A stretch of 64,000 bases of DNA from Cordia subcordata (Eukaryota; Streptophyta; Magnoliopsida; Boraginales; Cordiaceae). Positions 47,701 to 59,719 of this stretch are shown here, in pieces. The notes below the pieces were generated by a model that searched no databases, was not told where the DNA came from, and saw only the letters and a program-made list of their open reading frames with translations. The stretch lies in NCBI GenBank assembly GCA_028554755.1, contig JAPTOF010000010.1, forward strand, positions 12,560,501-12,624,500, written 5' to 3'. Made by a program: the position numbers and the translations under genes. Numbering within the stretch: the first letter of the stretch is position 1; each line of letters starts with the position of its first letter.

Positions 47701-50303
47701 AATATATTCTTTGTTATCATCCAAGAACCTCAGTGCATAACATGTATCCTTGAATGTAGGGTGGATAACACCATCAATTATAAGTATTTGTTCATAAGAT
47801 GTGCAACCTTTGACTTTATTAAGCAATATGCATAAGTAGTGTAACTCTCTACTGCTTGACAAAACATAATAGATTCGTCTAATAGCAAACTCATGCTTTC
47901 TTGGCTTCTAATTGTGCAAACTTCTATCTCACATAAATTTGGTTGGAAATTCACTATAGCTTAGCAATTTTGCTTCGGGAAATTGGTCATTTGTGGCCAT
48001 CTAAGATACCACATCAATAGGATCATTATCTTCAAATATGACATACTGCTTATTAGGAAGATGGAAATTAAACCACTCAACTACTGGTTTTCTCAAATAA
48101 ATGTCAAAGGCAAAAATTCTCTAGCCAGCCTCATATGGTGATACATATCTATACATATTTGTAATCATAATACATATTGATCTCATCAACTAGTTTGGTT
48201 TTCGTTTCAGGTGCCTTGTTGAATAAGGTAGCAATGACTTGATCGTGCCCCTTGTTTACATACTTGAACAAATATTTAATTGACCATGTTTTGTTACACC
48301 TTTCCACATTTATATGTGCCTGGATAAGGAACCATGAAATGGTTATTTAGAAGAATGCCAAACTTATTTAGGGTTCTACCATCAGCCTTTCGCCTATAAA
48401 TCGGATACCCATTATCATTAATTGTAGTTTGATCAACCAACTTCTTGGGGAAATGTTTTGAGCATTTACCGACAACCATACATGGCACTCGTGTTGGAAT
48501 ACCTACATGGTTTGTGGACCATATAACTTTAATAGCTTCATATAAAATAGGATATTTTTGCTTGTTTGGAATCTCAGCACATGTCACACTATCGAAGGCT
48601 TTAATAGTAAAGCACTTATCAGTAACATCCAAGAACAATAATATTTGTGCACAATTCCCATTTTTGAAACTTTACTATATGTACAACTGCATAATGATAA
48701 GTTGAATTTACACAAAGATTGGAAGATGAATGAGAATAATGATACTTCATAACTTACCAGCTTATGGGTAATAATAAAGGCAATAAGAAAGATTATTTTG
48801 ATAGCATAACTTTATTCTCGTTAATTTGTATATACAACATTTGGTTAAGATGAAATAAGTCCAGTAAAGGGCTAACTTACCAATGGGGACCGAAACAAAA
48901 AGCATATTATTCTTGAGATCGTGTGTTAGTTGATCCCATTTTAATTTGAAAATGCGTCTAACAATATTTGGCCTATCTTCAGCACGTAGTCCCAAAGGTT
49001 CTACAAATCTCGTAATCTCCAGCATTTTGAGTTGCATGTAGAAGTAATGAACAAATCTAGATGTCCGGCCTATTTACGCATAGCCATAGCACCTTGAAAA
49101 TTTTCAATCATGTATCTAGCGCTGCCTGTAAAATATGATGGAAGAATGATACGTGTACGAATGATTGCCAGATTAATCTCGCCTCTGAGTAGAGCATATG
49201 TTAAACCTTTATGGATTTTAACATAAAGCTCAGTTTGGTGATGCCTAATGTATGACAATCTCTCACTCTCAATCATAGTATATGCATCAAAAATAAATTT
49301 CTAGAATAATATACAGGACATAAAAATGGTGGCTGTGTCATTGTCATGCATTTAGATATGATATGCAAAAGATTCTTTCATAGTCAACTTACTTTTTTCG
49401 TTGCCTGGACATGCCCATCTCTATGTAACACATAAATTTGCAGCTATCTTCTCCATAAGGAAATAATAGAGGGATTACAAAGGTAAAGAAGATGGATGTA
49501 ACTCATTGATATGCTTTAGTTGACCATGCTTCCACTATTATATCTTGGCCACAATCAAGATTACTAATGTCATCTACAATAAAAGCTGCAACTTCACTCG
49601 CAATTTAGAGGCTCTACTATGATGCCCAATCATTCGAACTATGAAGTTTCGCATCTGGGCAACTATACAACTAGTCACGTGCCATACAAAATGATTCTGC
49701 ATGTTCATTATTAGCATCAAGCATTTCTCTCAATCTTTCCACAATCGTTCAATCTAGATTTCCATCAGAGTTTGTAAAACTAAAAAAAAAATGTGATATG
49801 CAATAAAAGAACAACTAAATTAATATAATAGTCATCGTATATTGCTAAAGATATTGAAGATAATAAATAATATATTAGCAGCTATATTGGTAGTAAATGT
49901 ATAAATGAGGAAACTTTGGTTGATGGCCAATAGATGGTATCAAACTTCCAATGTAATGATAATTTACTCCAAGCAACCTAAAAACATATGGTTCACATCC
50001 ATTGTTGACAGTTGTATTGACTTTTTCACCCATTAATGTGAATGAGAACATTATGTTGTAAACACAAATTTTTTGCATGAAATGCTTGCTCAAGTTACTC
50101 CCACCAGGAAACAACATATTTGAGAGAAATATGGGAGGGTGCTGCATAAGTGGCAGTTGAATCTTTCTTTGAGAATAACACAAAGAGAATCTAAGCATTG
50201 AACAATTCCTATTTTTTTATATTCTCTTAGCATACCACATCATAGCGTTATAGTATTCACAACAAAATATTGGATCCCAAATGCCAATGTTCGCTGAGTA
50301 AGA

Positions 50304-50336
<33 letters not shown>

Positions 50337-50555
50337 ATATATATATATATGTGTGTGTGTATGTGTATATACATATATATACACACACACACATATATAA
50401 TATACGTTTAATAGTATCAAGTTCGAGGTGCCTAGTTGAATTAACATTAATATCATGAAGTGCTGCAATAAGTATGGAATCAAATATGTAATGTTACTAT
50501 AGAATTGTAGATTACCACATGACATACATGAAATCAAGTAAGAATGTGAATATAC

Positions 50556-50588
<33 letters not shown>

Positions 50589-50760
50589 GATAGATGGATA
50601 GATAGATATAGATGGTATTATATATTTACATAATTACCTCCTTGTATCGAAGTCATGGCCTCTGCAAATGCTTGGCTTCCATGTTTCTGGTTAGATGCAT
50701 TACGCTCATCTTCTTGGTGGGTCATGTGACATGAACTATTCATTTCTTCAAGTTAAGTTT
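47701..50760 (-). pseudogene. Helitron Rep/helicase remnant (N-terminal part)
   Basis: Minus-strand blocks, 5' to 3': 49875-50198 (IFLSNMLFPGGSNLSKHFM, NNGCEPYVFRLLGVNYHYIG), 49070-49276 (RTRIILPSYFTGSARYM), 48762-49037 (DRPNIVRRIFKLKWDQL), 48294-48638 (CAEIPNKQKYPILYEAI, GKCSKHFPKKLVDQT, GYPIYRRKADGRTLN) and 47701-47862 (GVIHPTFKDTCYALRFLDD). These are the Helitron_like_N, Rep and start-of-helicase segments. The HUH site 'LPHAHILLFL' reads NCAQILLFL near 48650, so Rep is dead. A weak frame at 50640-50750 may be the start. Helitron ends (5' TC, 3' CTRR hairpin) were not located. Confidence 0.88.
50296..50400. repeat. TA/TG compound microsatellite
   Basis: (TA)n, (GT)n, (TA)n and (AC)n blocks in sequence. 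A further TA/GATA run occupies 50556-50612. Open frames here are artefacts. Confidence 0.9.
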
Positions 50761-51251
50761 CCAGAGTTATGGAAACATTTCAAGCATCAATGTCTACAAA
50801 TAGTCAATTAACTAATCTCTTCGAAGGGAATTAAAATAGAGCATTTGAAGACATGACTCTGCAAGAAAGTTTAAAAGATAACAACTTCAACTTCATTAAT
50901 ATGAGGAATGAATATACATGGTTCAAAAGGAATCATGGAATGCAGATATATTTACAACCTTTTTGAAGAAGGGAAACCTGAACACAAAGTTATCTGGTAA
51001 CCTATTGTACATAATCTATTGATTGTCTTAGCGAGAGCATGTCCTAGTTGGGCAAATGCATTTAGGAATGATTGAGCGGTCTTTTATACCCTTGATAGTT
51101 GTTGATGGAACTAGAACTCCTCTTTAAGGGGTGTTTCTCTCCATATTTTTGCGGGCCCTCTTCGAAGCTTGGTAAGAGAATGTGGTGAAATGAGTGTCCA
51201 CCATCATTGTACTATGCAAATGTATCTTTGTTTCTTTTGAGCCTTAAGGGC
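50761..51251. other. No gene recognised
   Basis: Sequence between the Helitron remnant and the start of the Gypsy-derived element. It may include the 5' end of the Helitron. Confidence 0.35.
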
Positions 51252-51277
51252 CGATGCGGCCTAATTCTAGTTATATT

Positions 51278-52570
51278 GGCTAAATTTTTGTTATTTGTTT
51301 TGATGATGAAAATTTATATGAATTATAAGTGTTTAAATGTAAGAAGATGCTTTGAAAGATGGAAGAAGATGGCTAAACGCATTATTTGAAGAACAAGAAG
51401 ATGAGAAGGCATAAGGAGGAGAAGAGATGTCATAAGGGGTACCGAGCATTCTTTTCTTGCTCTTTTGTGAAATGCCTTAATATTGCATATGTTTGGCTCA
51501 AATTTTCTTCTTCATTGATCAAATAATTTTTGAACTCATGTACATTAGATTTCACATAGGGACAAATGAGTTTGAATGCACACATTGAATAAAATTGTGT
51601 TTTTGGGGTATTTCAAGTCATAACATATATTTACAAAATATTTCAAAATGATTTGGAGTTGTAAAAATTGCACTTAAAATATTTTTGGCAAAAGTTTGGC
51701 TTTACTTCAGCTTTTAGAGTGGCCGGACCCCCCAACCGGTTGACCGGCTGACCTGGGTGGGTTGCCCGGCCAAAACAGAAAGTGGAAGTAAAAGCCAGAC
51801 TCCCTAGCCGGTCGACCGACTAAGGCGTCCGTCCTAGTCAGAGAGGATCAAGTGCAAGCCGGACGACCCAGTCGGTCGATCGACTGAATGGGCTGCTGTA
51901 ATAAATGCATTAGTCGTTTATTACCGTTCTGGTTTATTTCCTCTTCATTTCTTCACATACCAAATCCTTAACCCCAAATCTCTTTAAATACTCACTTACT
52001 ACTCATTTAATTCAATCAAGTAAAGTGTGCAAAATTGTTATTATCATTCATTCAAGCTTTTGAGCCATTTTTGCAATATATTTGAGCTTTCAAGAGCTTA
52101 TTCATTTGCTATATCTTCTTCTTGAAGAAAAATTTCAGATTCTATCTTTTTCCATTCCTTGAATATATATACACTTTGAGAGCTAAAATCTTGTGAGATC
52201 AAATTCTTTGGAGCTTGTAAATTGTGGGGAAATCCTAAAGAGAGGTTCTCTTGGGTTCTTTGAATTTGGGCTTCAAAGAGGTGTATTAACTTGGTTTGTG
52301 CTTCACCAAGATTTGAAGGAACATTATAGTGAAGATTGTTGAAATCCTAAGGAGAGCTTCCTTGGGCGGTGGACGTAAACTTGGCCGAGCCACCTTAAAT
52401 CGTTTGTCTCTCATCTCCTTATACTCTTAATTCCATACTTGTTTTAATTGACTATATTATGTTTGATATATTGCTTGAAAGAAATTATTGATTACCTATG
52501 AATTTTTTTAACGAAATTGTAATAATTATATATTAATTCACCTCCCCCTCTTAAGATATTTGCACCCACA
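51278..52570 (+). mobile_element. CCGG-tract element, copy 1
   Basis: About 1.29 kb without coding capacity. It shares order and sequence with 59720-61090 on the other strand: a start rich in TTTTTGTTA..GATGA, a CCGGTCGACC tract, then CCTAAGGAG..CTTGGGCGGTGG and the end CCTCTTAAGATATTTGC. AGTTATATT occurs on both sides (51269-51277, 52571-52579), and the sequence outside joins into a Gypsy-like LTR start. This may be a solo LTR, but the ends are not clear TG...CA with a 5-bp duplication. Confidence 0.6.
51720..51890. repeat. CCGGTCGACC-rich tract (c)
   Basis: Contains GGCCGGAC, AACCGGTTGACCGGCTGACC, GCCGGTCGACCGACT and GTCGGTCGATCGACTG in about 160 bp. Confidence 0.7.
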
Positions 52571-52906
52571 AGTTATATTAGGATTTGAATTTGTTATCTG
52601 TTATTGAGTCATATTGTTATTTGTTATTGAGTCCTAATTATATTACAGTTAGTTTATTAGTTATTTTTATATGGAAAGGACTAGTAGAATCAAATTCTAT
52701 TTCGTTTTGGATTCCTAAAATAGCCTATATATAGGGTGAAAGTTTTCATTGTTGGAGAAACTTTTCCAAAATTATTCACCAATATATTTATTCCCTCTCT
52801 TCAGGTTTATTATCTATGGGATTTCTTAGTAAATTCCAGCCTTGAAAAAAAGCTCCTTGATTTTTATTTCTTTCTTGCTATGTCCTACAAATATCCCCTG
52901 CGTTAG

Positions 52907-52924
52907 TTGGCTATTAGAGCAAGG
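52907..52924 (+). other. Primer-binding site of the Gypsy derivative
   Basis: TTGGCTATTAGAGCAAGG resembles TTGGTATCAGAGCAAGG, complementary to the 3' end of initiator Met-tRNA. Confidence 0.6.
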
Positions 52925-53072
52925 TTTTTCTTTAGCTAATTTCAAGTTCACAATACTTCTAAGGAGAGGAAAAACTTGTGTTGTAGCAGCTAGAGTTTTC
53001 CCCCTAATCAACAACAACGAGATAGAGGTGTTAATTGGTATTTGGAGTTTTTCCTCCTTGATCAACAACAAT

Positions 53073-53281
53073 GACATGAAGAATTACAAGAGTTGAAAAG
53101 ACAAGTTGAAGCCTTATCCCAGCGATTTGCACAATTGGAAACTCTAACTCATGATGACGATCATGATGAGTTAGAGGAAGAGATGTCTTTTAAGTTAAGC
53201 ATCTCGTTCCATATCATGGTGATTTAGTGAACTATGGTGGTGGAAAACTCGAGGACGAGTTCTTTTCGCACCTAGGGGAAC
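53073..53281 (+). pseudogene. Fused gag start and pol end of the Gypsy derivative
   Basis: The frame ELQELKRQVEALSQRFAQLE resembles the coiled start of plant Gypsy gag. It is followed within 150 bp by GGGKLEDEFFSHLGELM (or ENSRTSS in another frame), like the end of a Gypsy polyprotein. Everything between has been deleted. Confidence 0.5.
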
Positions 53282-54164
53282 TGATGCAGCCCAATTTTAG
53301 TTATATATGATTTGAATTTGTTATCTGGTATTGAGTCCTATTGTTATTTGTTATTAAGTCCTAATTATATTCGAATTAGTTTATTAGTTATTTTTATATG
53401 GAAAGGACTGGTAGAATCAAATTCTATTTAGTTTTGGATTCCTAAAATAGCTATATATCGGGGTGAAAGTTTTTATTGTTGCATAACATTTTCAGAATTA
53501 TTCAATAATATTTTATTCTCTCTCCTAGGGTTTATTATCTTAGGGATTTCTTGGCTAATTTCAGCCTTGAAATTGAGCTCTTTGATTCTTCTACTTTTTT
53601 GTTTATGTTCTTCAAATTTCCACTGCATTAAGGGCTCTCTTTCAATGGATCCTGAGGTCGTGTACATTCATTAGAAGAAAATTATAAGGGTAAAGGTTTT
53701 AGGAAAATTCATAGTTGAAGCCCGATAGGGACATAGGGGCGGATGCGTGAGTATTTGGAGCAAGAATTGCATGATTTGAAGTGTGTTTGAGTATATGTTT
53801 TGGTGCTAATTTTGTCTATTTTAAGCTTTTGAGTGCTTATTGAGTATCATTGAGTGTGTATGTTTGTGTGTGTGTGTGTGTGTTGTTTGCTCTTTTTCTT
53901 ATCTTTTTATACTTTTTTATTTTTTTGAGTTTAGTAAGTGAGTTTTTAATTAATTAATCGAGAAGTACTTAGGTTTTAGTCAACTAGAATTAATTAAGTT
54001 AATTCCTACTTTAGTTTAAATAGTAGTTAGGTAAGTAGTTTGATTAGTTAATTAGATTAATTAGAATTAAGTTAGCTAATTAGATTAGTTAAGATAATTA
54101 GATAGTTAAACTAATTTGGTTAATTAGCATTTGCTAATTAATTAGGGTTTCTAATTAATGTTAA

Positions 54165-54172
54165 GACATTTT
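54165..54172 (+). repeat. Left 8-bp target duplication of second hAT-like MITE
   Basis: GACATTTT, matched by GACATCTT at 54979-54986 (7 of 8). Confidence 0.75.
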
Positions 54173-54978
54173 TAGGGATGTCAATGAAGCGAGGTAGGGG
54201 TGGGGTTCACTAACCCCTACTTTGCACCTGTTTTTTTTTCACTTGCCCTTACCTCGCCCCTATACCTGTTCGGGGTTTTCTTCCTACTACCATTCCCGCC
54301 TCTACCAGTGTTTTTTTACACCATGTCCCTACCTACGGAGCACCTGTTAACAAAAGTTAAAGGGCGGTTGCATTGGGATAAAATCCTTACTTGTTAAATG
54401 AAACCCCCACCTATTAATTAAATATATTGAAAATCATTTTGATCATTTTGAAGGAATAAACTATCAAAAGCAATTTTAATAAATTAAAATTATTTTTAAA
54501 AAATAATTTTTTATAGATTAAAATAGGACATCAAGATGATTTACTATGGAAAAGTGTCTTTCTTTATACGATAAATTCCAAAGAATCAATAAAAAAAAAA
54601 TTACTTAGAAGCCATAAGCTATAGAGATCAAATCAATACACGCAATTAATTAGTAGACCATGTATCTCCATAGAACGAGTAAAAGGAAAAAATACTTAGA
54701 AACAATAAGTTCAATTAATCAAATGAGGGCGTTCAATTTACGAAAGAGTCAATTTTTATATATCCATGTTGAATGTAATAAGAATATTTTGTTCAAATGA
54801 ATGTAATATTAAACATAACATATATACATACATACATACGTACACACATATATATAGCTTAAAAATAATATATATAGCTTAAAAATATATATATCGGATC
54901 GGCGGGTCCTGTGAGTTTTTCAAAACCCTACCTTTAACTCCATCGCACTACAGCATGCGGCTACCATTAACATCCCTA
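54173..54978. mobile_element. hAT-like non-autonomous element
   Basis: Begins TAGGGATGTCAATG and ends with the inverse CATTAACATCCCTA. It is bounded by near-identical 8-bp duplications. 806 bp without coding capacity; the left subterminal region is G+C-rich (GGTAGGGGTGGGG). Distinct from the 46372 MITE. Confidence 0.82.
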
Positions 54979-54986
54979 GACATCTT
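54979..54986 (+). repeat. Right 8-bp target duplication of second hAT-like MITE
   Basis: GACATCTT. Confidence 0.75.
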
Positions 54987-56930
54987 AATTGAATCTTAGA
55001 GTTTTGGGACTTGTTTAGGTTAGTAGTAATTAGGTAACATTTAATTAGTTAGTTTCTAACTTAGTCAATTAAACTAGGTTAGGTTAGTAGAGTATTAGGC
55101 TATATATTATATCATTATATATATTAGCATCAGGTTCATGTCACTTGGAGCACAGTTAGCACACAGGAACTTGAAATTAGTATAATATAATATATTATAT
55201 AATGTACTCACGCATGCACATAAAAAAATAAGCACTAGTTAATTTTTCTTGGCAAAACTGCATCTCACAAGCTTAAGTTGACGAAAGTCAACCCCCTATC
55301 TCATGACACGTGAACCTTACATCTCACAAACATAACACAGCAAATATAAAAACTATCATGCATAAGCTTTTCTTGTCTTTGGGGGGGAGCACTCATGCCT
55401 CACACACCAAATCACTCCATCGACTTTCTTATGCCATAAGTCACACGTGTGCACCATCTCCCCAACCCTTTGACCGAAGTTAGCTTAACACACAAAATAG
55501 GAAAGAAAAGAGGAGGAAAGTAGAACAATTTGGTGAGGAAGAAAAGCAACGAACCAACCCATATATTTCCTCTATTTTGTCCCTTTTGGTCCCTCATTTT
55601 CTCCACAAACACCCTCACAATCTCGTCTACACTCTTACACACTCATATAAACAAGAGGGGGAATTTTTGGGGCTATTTAAAGGGTATTTTTAAGCAAATT
55701 TCATATGCAATTTTTGCAGGAAAACACATAAAATAGGCTCAAAAGTTCCTGAAACAGGAGAATTTTTGTATTATTTTTCTTTGTTGCACTTTCTTCTAAC
55801 TTGGTATTTGCTATGTATACTAATTTGGGGTGAAATTTGCAAGTTTGAGGCTGTTTTTGGGCCAAAAAGTGAGCGAAATTGGTGCAGATTTTTGCTGAAA
55901 ATGTCCTGGTGAGATTCTTTGCTTAAATTTGTGTTTTGGAGCCGAATTTGAGTGAAATTAGAAGGAGATGAGGTTCTAAACTTGGAATTTAAATTTGTAG
56001 ACATGGAATTGATATTTGAAAGATTAAATTTCAGTTTTGCACTCTCTTTTAACATGTTGCACTAAATTCATTTAAAGTTGATTATTATTTCTATTATGGG
56101 TTAAGGATTGTAAAATGTGTTTTGGGATATTTTGATGGTTTAAATGCATTTTTGGTTTTTATTGTTTTAATGGTAATCGTTGAGCGTGTCTATGTATTTG
56201 ATTAATTGCCTCAACGGAGAAACATGTATTAGTATATTCTTAATTTCTCATACCCGCTTTTATGCATATTGATTAATTGTGCTTGAGTTTATAACTAAGT
56301 TTAATGTATGGTCTGTAGGATGAAATAGAGCTAATAGGCCACTTATTGCACTTACTTGAACTTAGATGGATCAGGCCTTAGCTTCAAATATAGTTAACGG
56401 TTTAAACCTTAGGTTAGTGTATTAATCAACATCATTCAAGAAGTCTTAATCAACTAAGCCTTAAAATCCAAGTTAATAAGGACGATGCTATACTCTAAAT
56501 AGGATCTGCTTAGGGATAGAATTGCACTGAGAAATAGAGACAATACGTTTAGTGAGTTTAGACCTCTCAAAGAAGCAATCAAAGCCATCAAAATGCCCAA
56601 AGTAAGAATAAGATCACGATCCCATAATGGAGTAGTAATCACCCTAGTCCTTTATTGATTTAATCACTCCCTCTCTAGTTTGTTTGTCTTCCCATTGAGC
56701 ACATCAATTTAGGTAGTTTAATTTAGTGTTTTTTTTTTTAATTTAGAGTTCCCTTCAATCCAAAAACACAAAAAAAGAATTTCCTATTGGCATGTAGTTA
56801 CTCTAGGACGCATAATATCTAGGACCATAGTTAGAAGCCTCCCTAAGGAGACGATATCCGTACTCTTACACATATTGCACTATTTTTGATCCATGCACTT
56901 GTGGGTTTTTAGAACACATTAGGACCTTTT

Positions 56931-57462
56931 AATTGCTTCCCTATCTAAAGGCATGTAATGAGTGGAAATCCATCAACTTCAAGACCTTCTAATAAGAAGG
57001 TGTATTTTCACTAATGTTTACTCGATATCTGAATAAGCTACTTGCTAAGACATGGTAAAGGATTGTTGTAGTAAAAGGCATGAATAAAAAGTTAAGAGGA
57101 AATGATAATGACATAAGAGCCAATAATATTTGATATTCTCATCCATTTGTGGGAAACCTATAATCTTTATGAAAGTTTTGCCTTTAAAGGGTAAGCCTTG
57201 AGAACGAAAGGTTGTCTGAAAGAAGGGGATGTGAAAAGTCCATTAGATGGCAACTTTTTCAAAAGAAGATAATATAGTTGAGGATTTCTGATAATCCTTG
57301 GGAGATGAAGAGATATGGAGTGATCTTCCAAGAATCATGCGCACAAAGATCCTAAGTTTAATTGGACAAGATTAATTAGCTGTCAATTTGGCTATATTTT
57401 GTTACACATTAGAATTTTGTTTAAAAGGAAAATGACATTTCTAATGCATGAAGGGGGCAATT
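56931..57462. other. Possible 3' internal end of a Gypsy element
   Basis: No readable domain. It ends in the purine tract GAAGGGGGCAA just before the LTR-like copy at 57463. Confidence 0.35.
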
Positions 57463-58375
57463 TGTTACCACTAAAAAATAACTATGACGTGGCATTACAC
57501 ATAAGCCAAATACGTAAGCAAAATATGCTAAGGTGTGTTGCATATGTCACTTAGAGTTCATGACATGGCATCTTGAGTTCATAGCACAATACTTGGAAAG
57601 CCAAATACTCGAAGGGATAAAGGCATATCTTTCACGGTTTGAAGGAGTTATATGCTCTAAAAGCTAGCTCAATGAGGTATCAGTGAGCTTTGAGTTAGTG
57701 CAGTTTCAAGTAGTTACAACAGTTACCAAGTTGGCCAATTCATGAGCTGCTAAAAGATCATAGGCACAAAACAAGGAAGGAAATGGATAGTTGTAAGTGG
57801 TTACAAGATTACAACTACTATAAAAAAGAAGAAACAAGATTGGTCAAAGGATTGGACAATCACACAAGTCCTTTACAAATTTCCTTTACTTTAATTTACA
57901 TTCATAGCCTAGCCTAGTATAGCATAAAGTAATGTAGTTTAGCCATAGTATAACTTAGTGTAGCTCATACCATAGATTTATCTCAATTTTCTAGAGTAAT
58001 TTTACTTCCTTAGAAGTAATTTATTAGTATTTTAATTTAGCTTAATATTGTAGTTATAACCAATCGAGTAGTTCTTTCCTTGTACTATGGAGTTTCCAAT
58101 GGTAATGACACAACTTGTTTTTTCCTAAATGCATTTCTTTCTTGTTACATTGTTAACAACTATAGTAGTTTATTCACCTAAAAAGACTAGAACACAAGGT
58201 TCTAAATGTACTTCTCGACTTCTTACAAGGACTTGAGACTTGTTTGAGGCCTACCTTTGGCCACTCGAGGCCTTTCTTAATAATGTTAGGACCCAAAATA
58301 GAGGTTTGGCTAAGGTAGACCACAAGGATTAGCCCAAACAAGAAAATTCTCACTAAATTTGTTTTTGACCTACAC
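57463..58375 (+). repeat. LTR-like copy A
   Basis: Begins TGTTACCACTAAAA after a polypurine tract. It matches the reverse complement of about 61,850-62,761: TGACGTGGCA near the start, CATAACTTAGTGTAGCT-type in the middle, ACACAAGGTTCTAAA and CTAAATTTGTTTTTGA at the end. Right side truncated. Confidence 0.65.
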
Positions 58376-59719
58376 AGACACTCATAACTAGAATAATCAC
58401 TTGGCACTGAAATATACACCACCACACCCCCTAAACGAGTACCATTTTACCACATAATCACCACAACAAAGATACTCCACTCCATTAACACTTATCACAC
58501 ACCACCAAATGTAAACAATTTAGCTCACCATCACACTACACCACAGGATTGTATTCATTTTCTAAGACCACCGACCTTAATATCACTCAACACAAAATAA
58601 AGTAACATAATACACTGGCATGTTTTTCACTCATACACTATCCTTAGCACCCAACACTGCGTATACCATGCAAAAGAATTAGACATTTACCATTCGACCA
58701 CTCACATATTTTTTGCACAATCCACTCAAGTTATCTCATCTCATCTATACATAGCATAAAAACTACACTCCATTCAATACCTTCACTTCCCTCTACTAAT
58801 AGACATCTCACACACCTCAGACACACCTAATACACATGCATACTAATCTCTATACACACATCACACCAAGAACACATACTACCCATTACTACAGTCTACA
58901 CTTGCTCAATCAAAGCAAGGTGGACGGATTCATATTGCATATGAAGTGAGCTTTACACTACAAGCATGGATTTGGCTGAAAATCAATAGTTAGATAGGAA
59001 AAGTTTCCTCACTTATTTCCTACTTATATGTTGATTTTAGTATGTTTTATGAGTAGTATATAATATAATTAGTTTTGATGTAGAGATTTTGAGACAAGAT
59101 TTTGTGGTATTCTTATTGGATTATTTTGTTTGAATTTCTAGTTTACAACATGGGTTTTATGCCTATTAATGATCCATGACTATATTTACATGTTGTTTGA
59201 CTTAGAATTCATATTGATGATGATTTATTGCTTCTCTATTGCATCTACTTACTTTAAATTTGCTTATATCTAGTACTTTTATATAATGGTCCCTTCTTGA
59301 ATGTCTTCAATCCTAAACTTAGCATATGGATGTTAGTATTTACATTAAACATGCTTGTAACATGGAACTAGTTAGCTTCACATGTTAGGGCCCTGGGTTA
59401 GTTTTTGCTCCTAATTCCACACAGTCAATTACATTAGAAATGCTTGAAGCAGATTATTAACTAGTACATGTCAAGTTCTTAATTAACTAACTAAATAATC
59501 TAGAGTTGAATTAGTTGGACAAAACAGAACTCCATGTGACAGGATTAATGTACCACAATCACGAGGACATAATATCAGGATTTAATTTAGCACATAACTA
59601 GTCTACACTTGAACCATGTAGAATATCAAGATTTAATATAGCACATAACACGGGATTCATTATAAATCGACATCACTCACCAAACAAAATATCACTGAAA
59701 ACACCATAAATGTGAAAAG
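58376..59719. other. Gene-free region
   Basis: 58,430-58,900 is strikingly A+C-rich on the plus strand (CACACC/ACACAC words). The remainder is AT-rich. No gene seen. Confidence 0.5.

Larger units (their letters stand above)
51252..53630 (+). mobile_element. Gypsy internal-deletion derivative with two LTRs, interrupted by copy 1
   Basis: The 3' LTR (53282-53630) starts TGATGCAGCCCAATTTTAG. The 5' LTR starts CGATGCGGCCTAATTCTAG at 51252, is interrupted, and continues 52571-52906. Both share GAGTC..TATTGTTATTTGTTATT, GGAAAGGACT and AGAATCAAATTCTATTT. PBS TTGGCTATTAGAGCAAGG follows at 52907. Without the insertion the element is near 1.1 kb, with only about 375 bp internal. Confidence 0.7.
53690..56930 (+). 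repeat. Gypsy LTR-like sequence, second copy, with nested MITE
   Basis: The right part (about 56,050-56,930) resembles 45,400-47,070: ordered shared words include AGTAGTAATCACC..TAGTCC and a terminal CACTTGTGGGTTTTTAG against CGCTTGCGGGATATTTAGG. The left part is AT-rich (TAATTAG words, a (GT)n run at 53866-53882). No protein domains. Limits are approximate. Confidence 0.4.

Noticed and set aside
50217..50561. Tyr/Ile-rich open frames on both strands
   Set aside because: They are translations of the TA/TG microsatellite.
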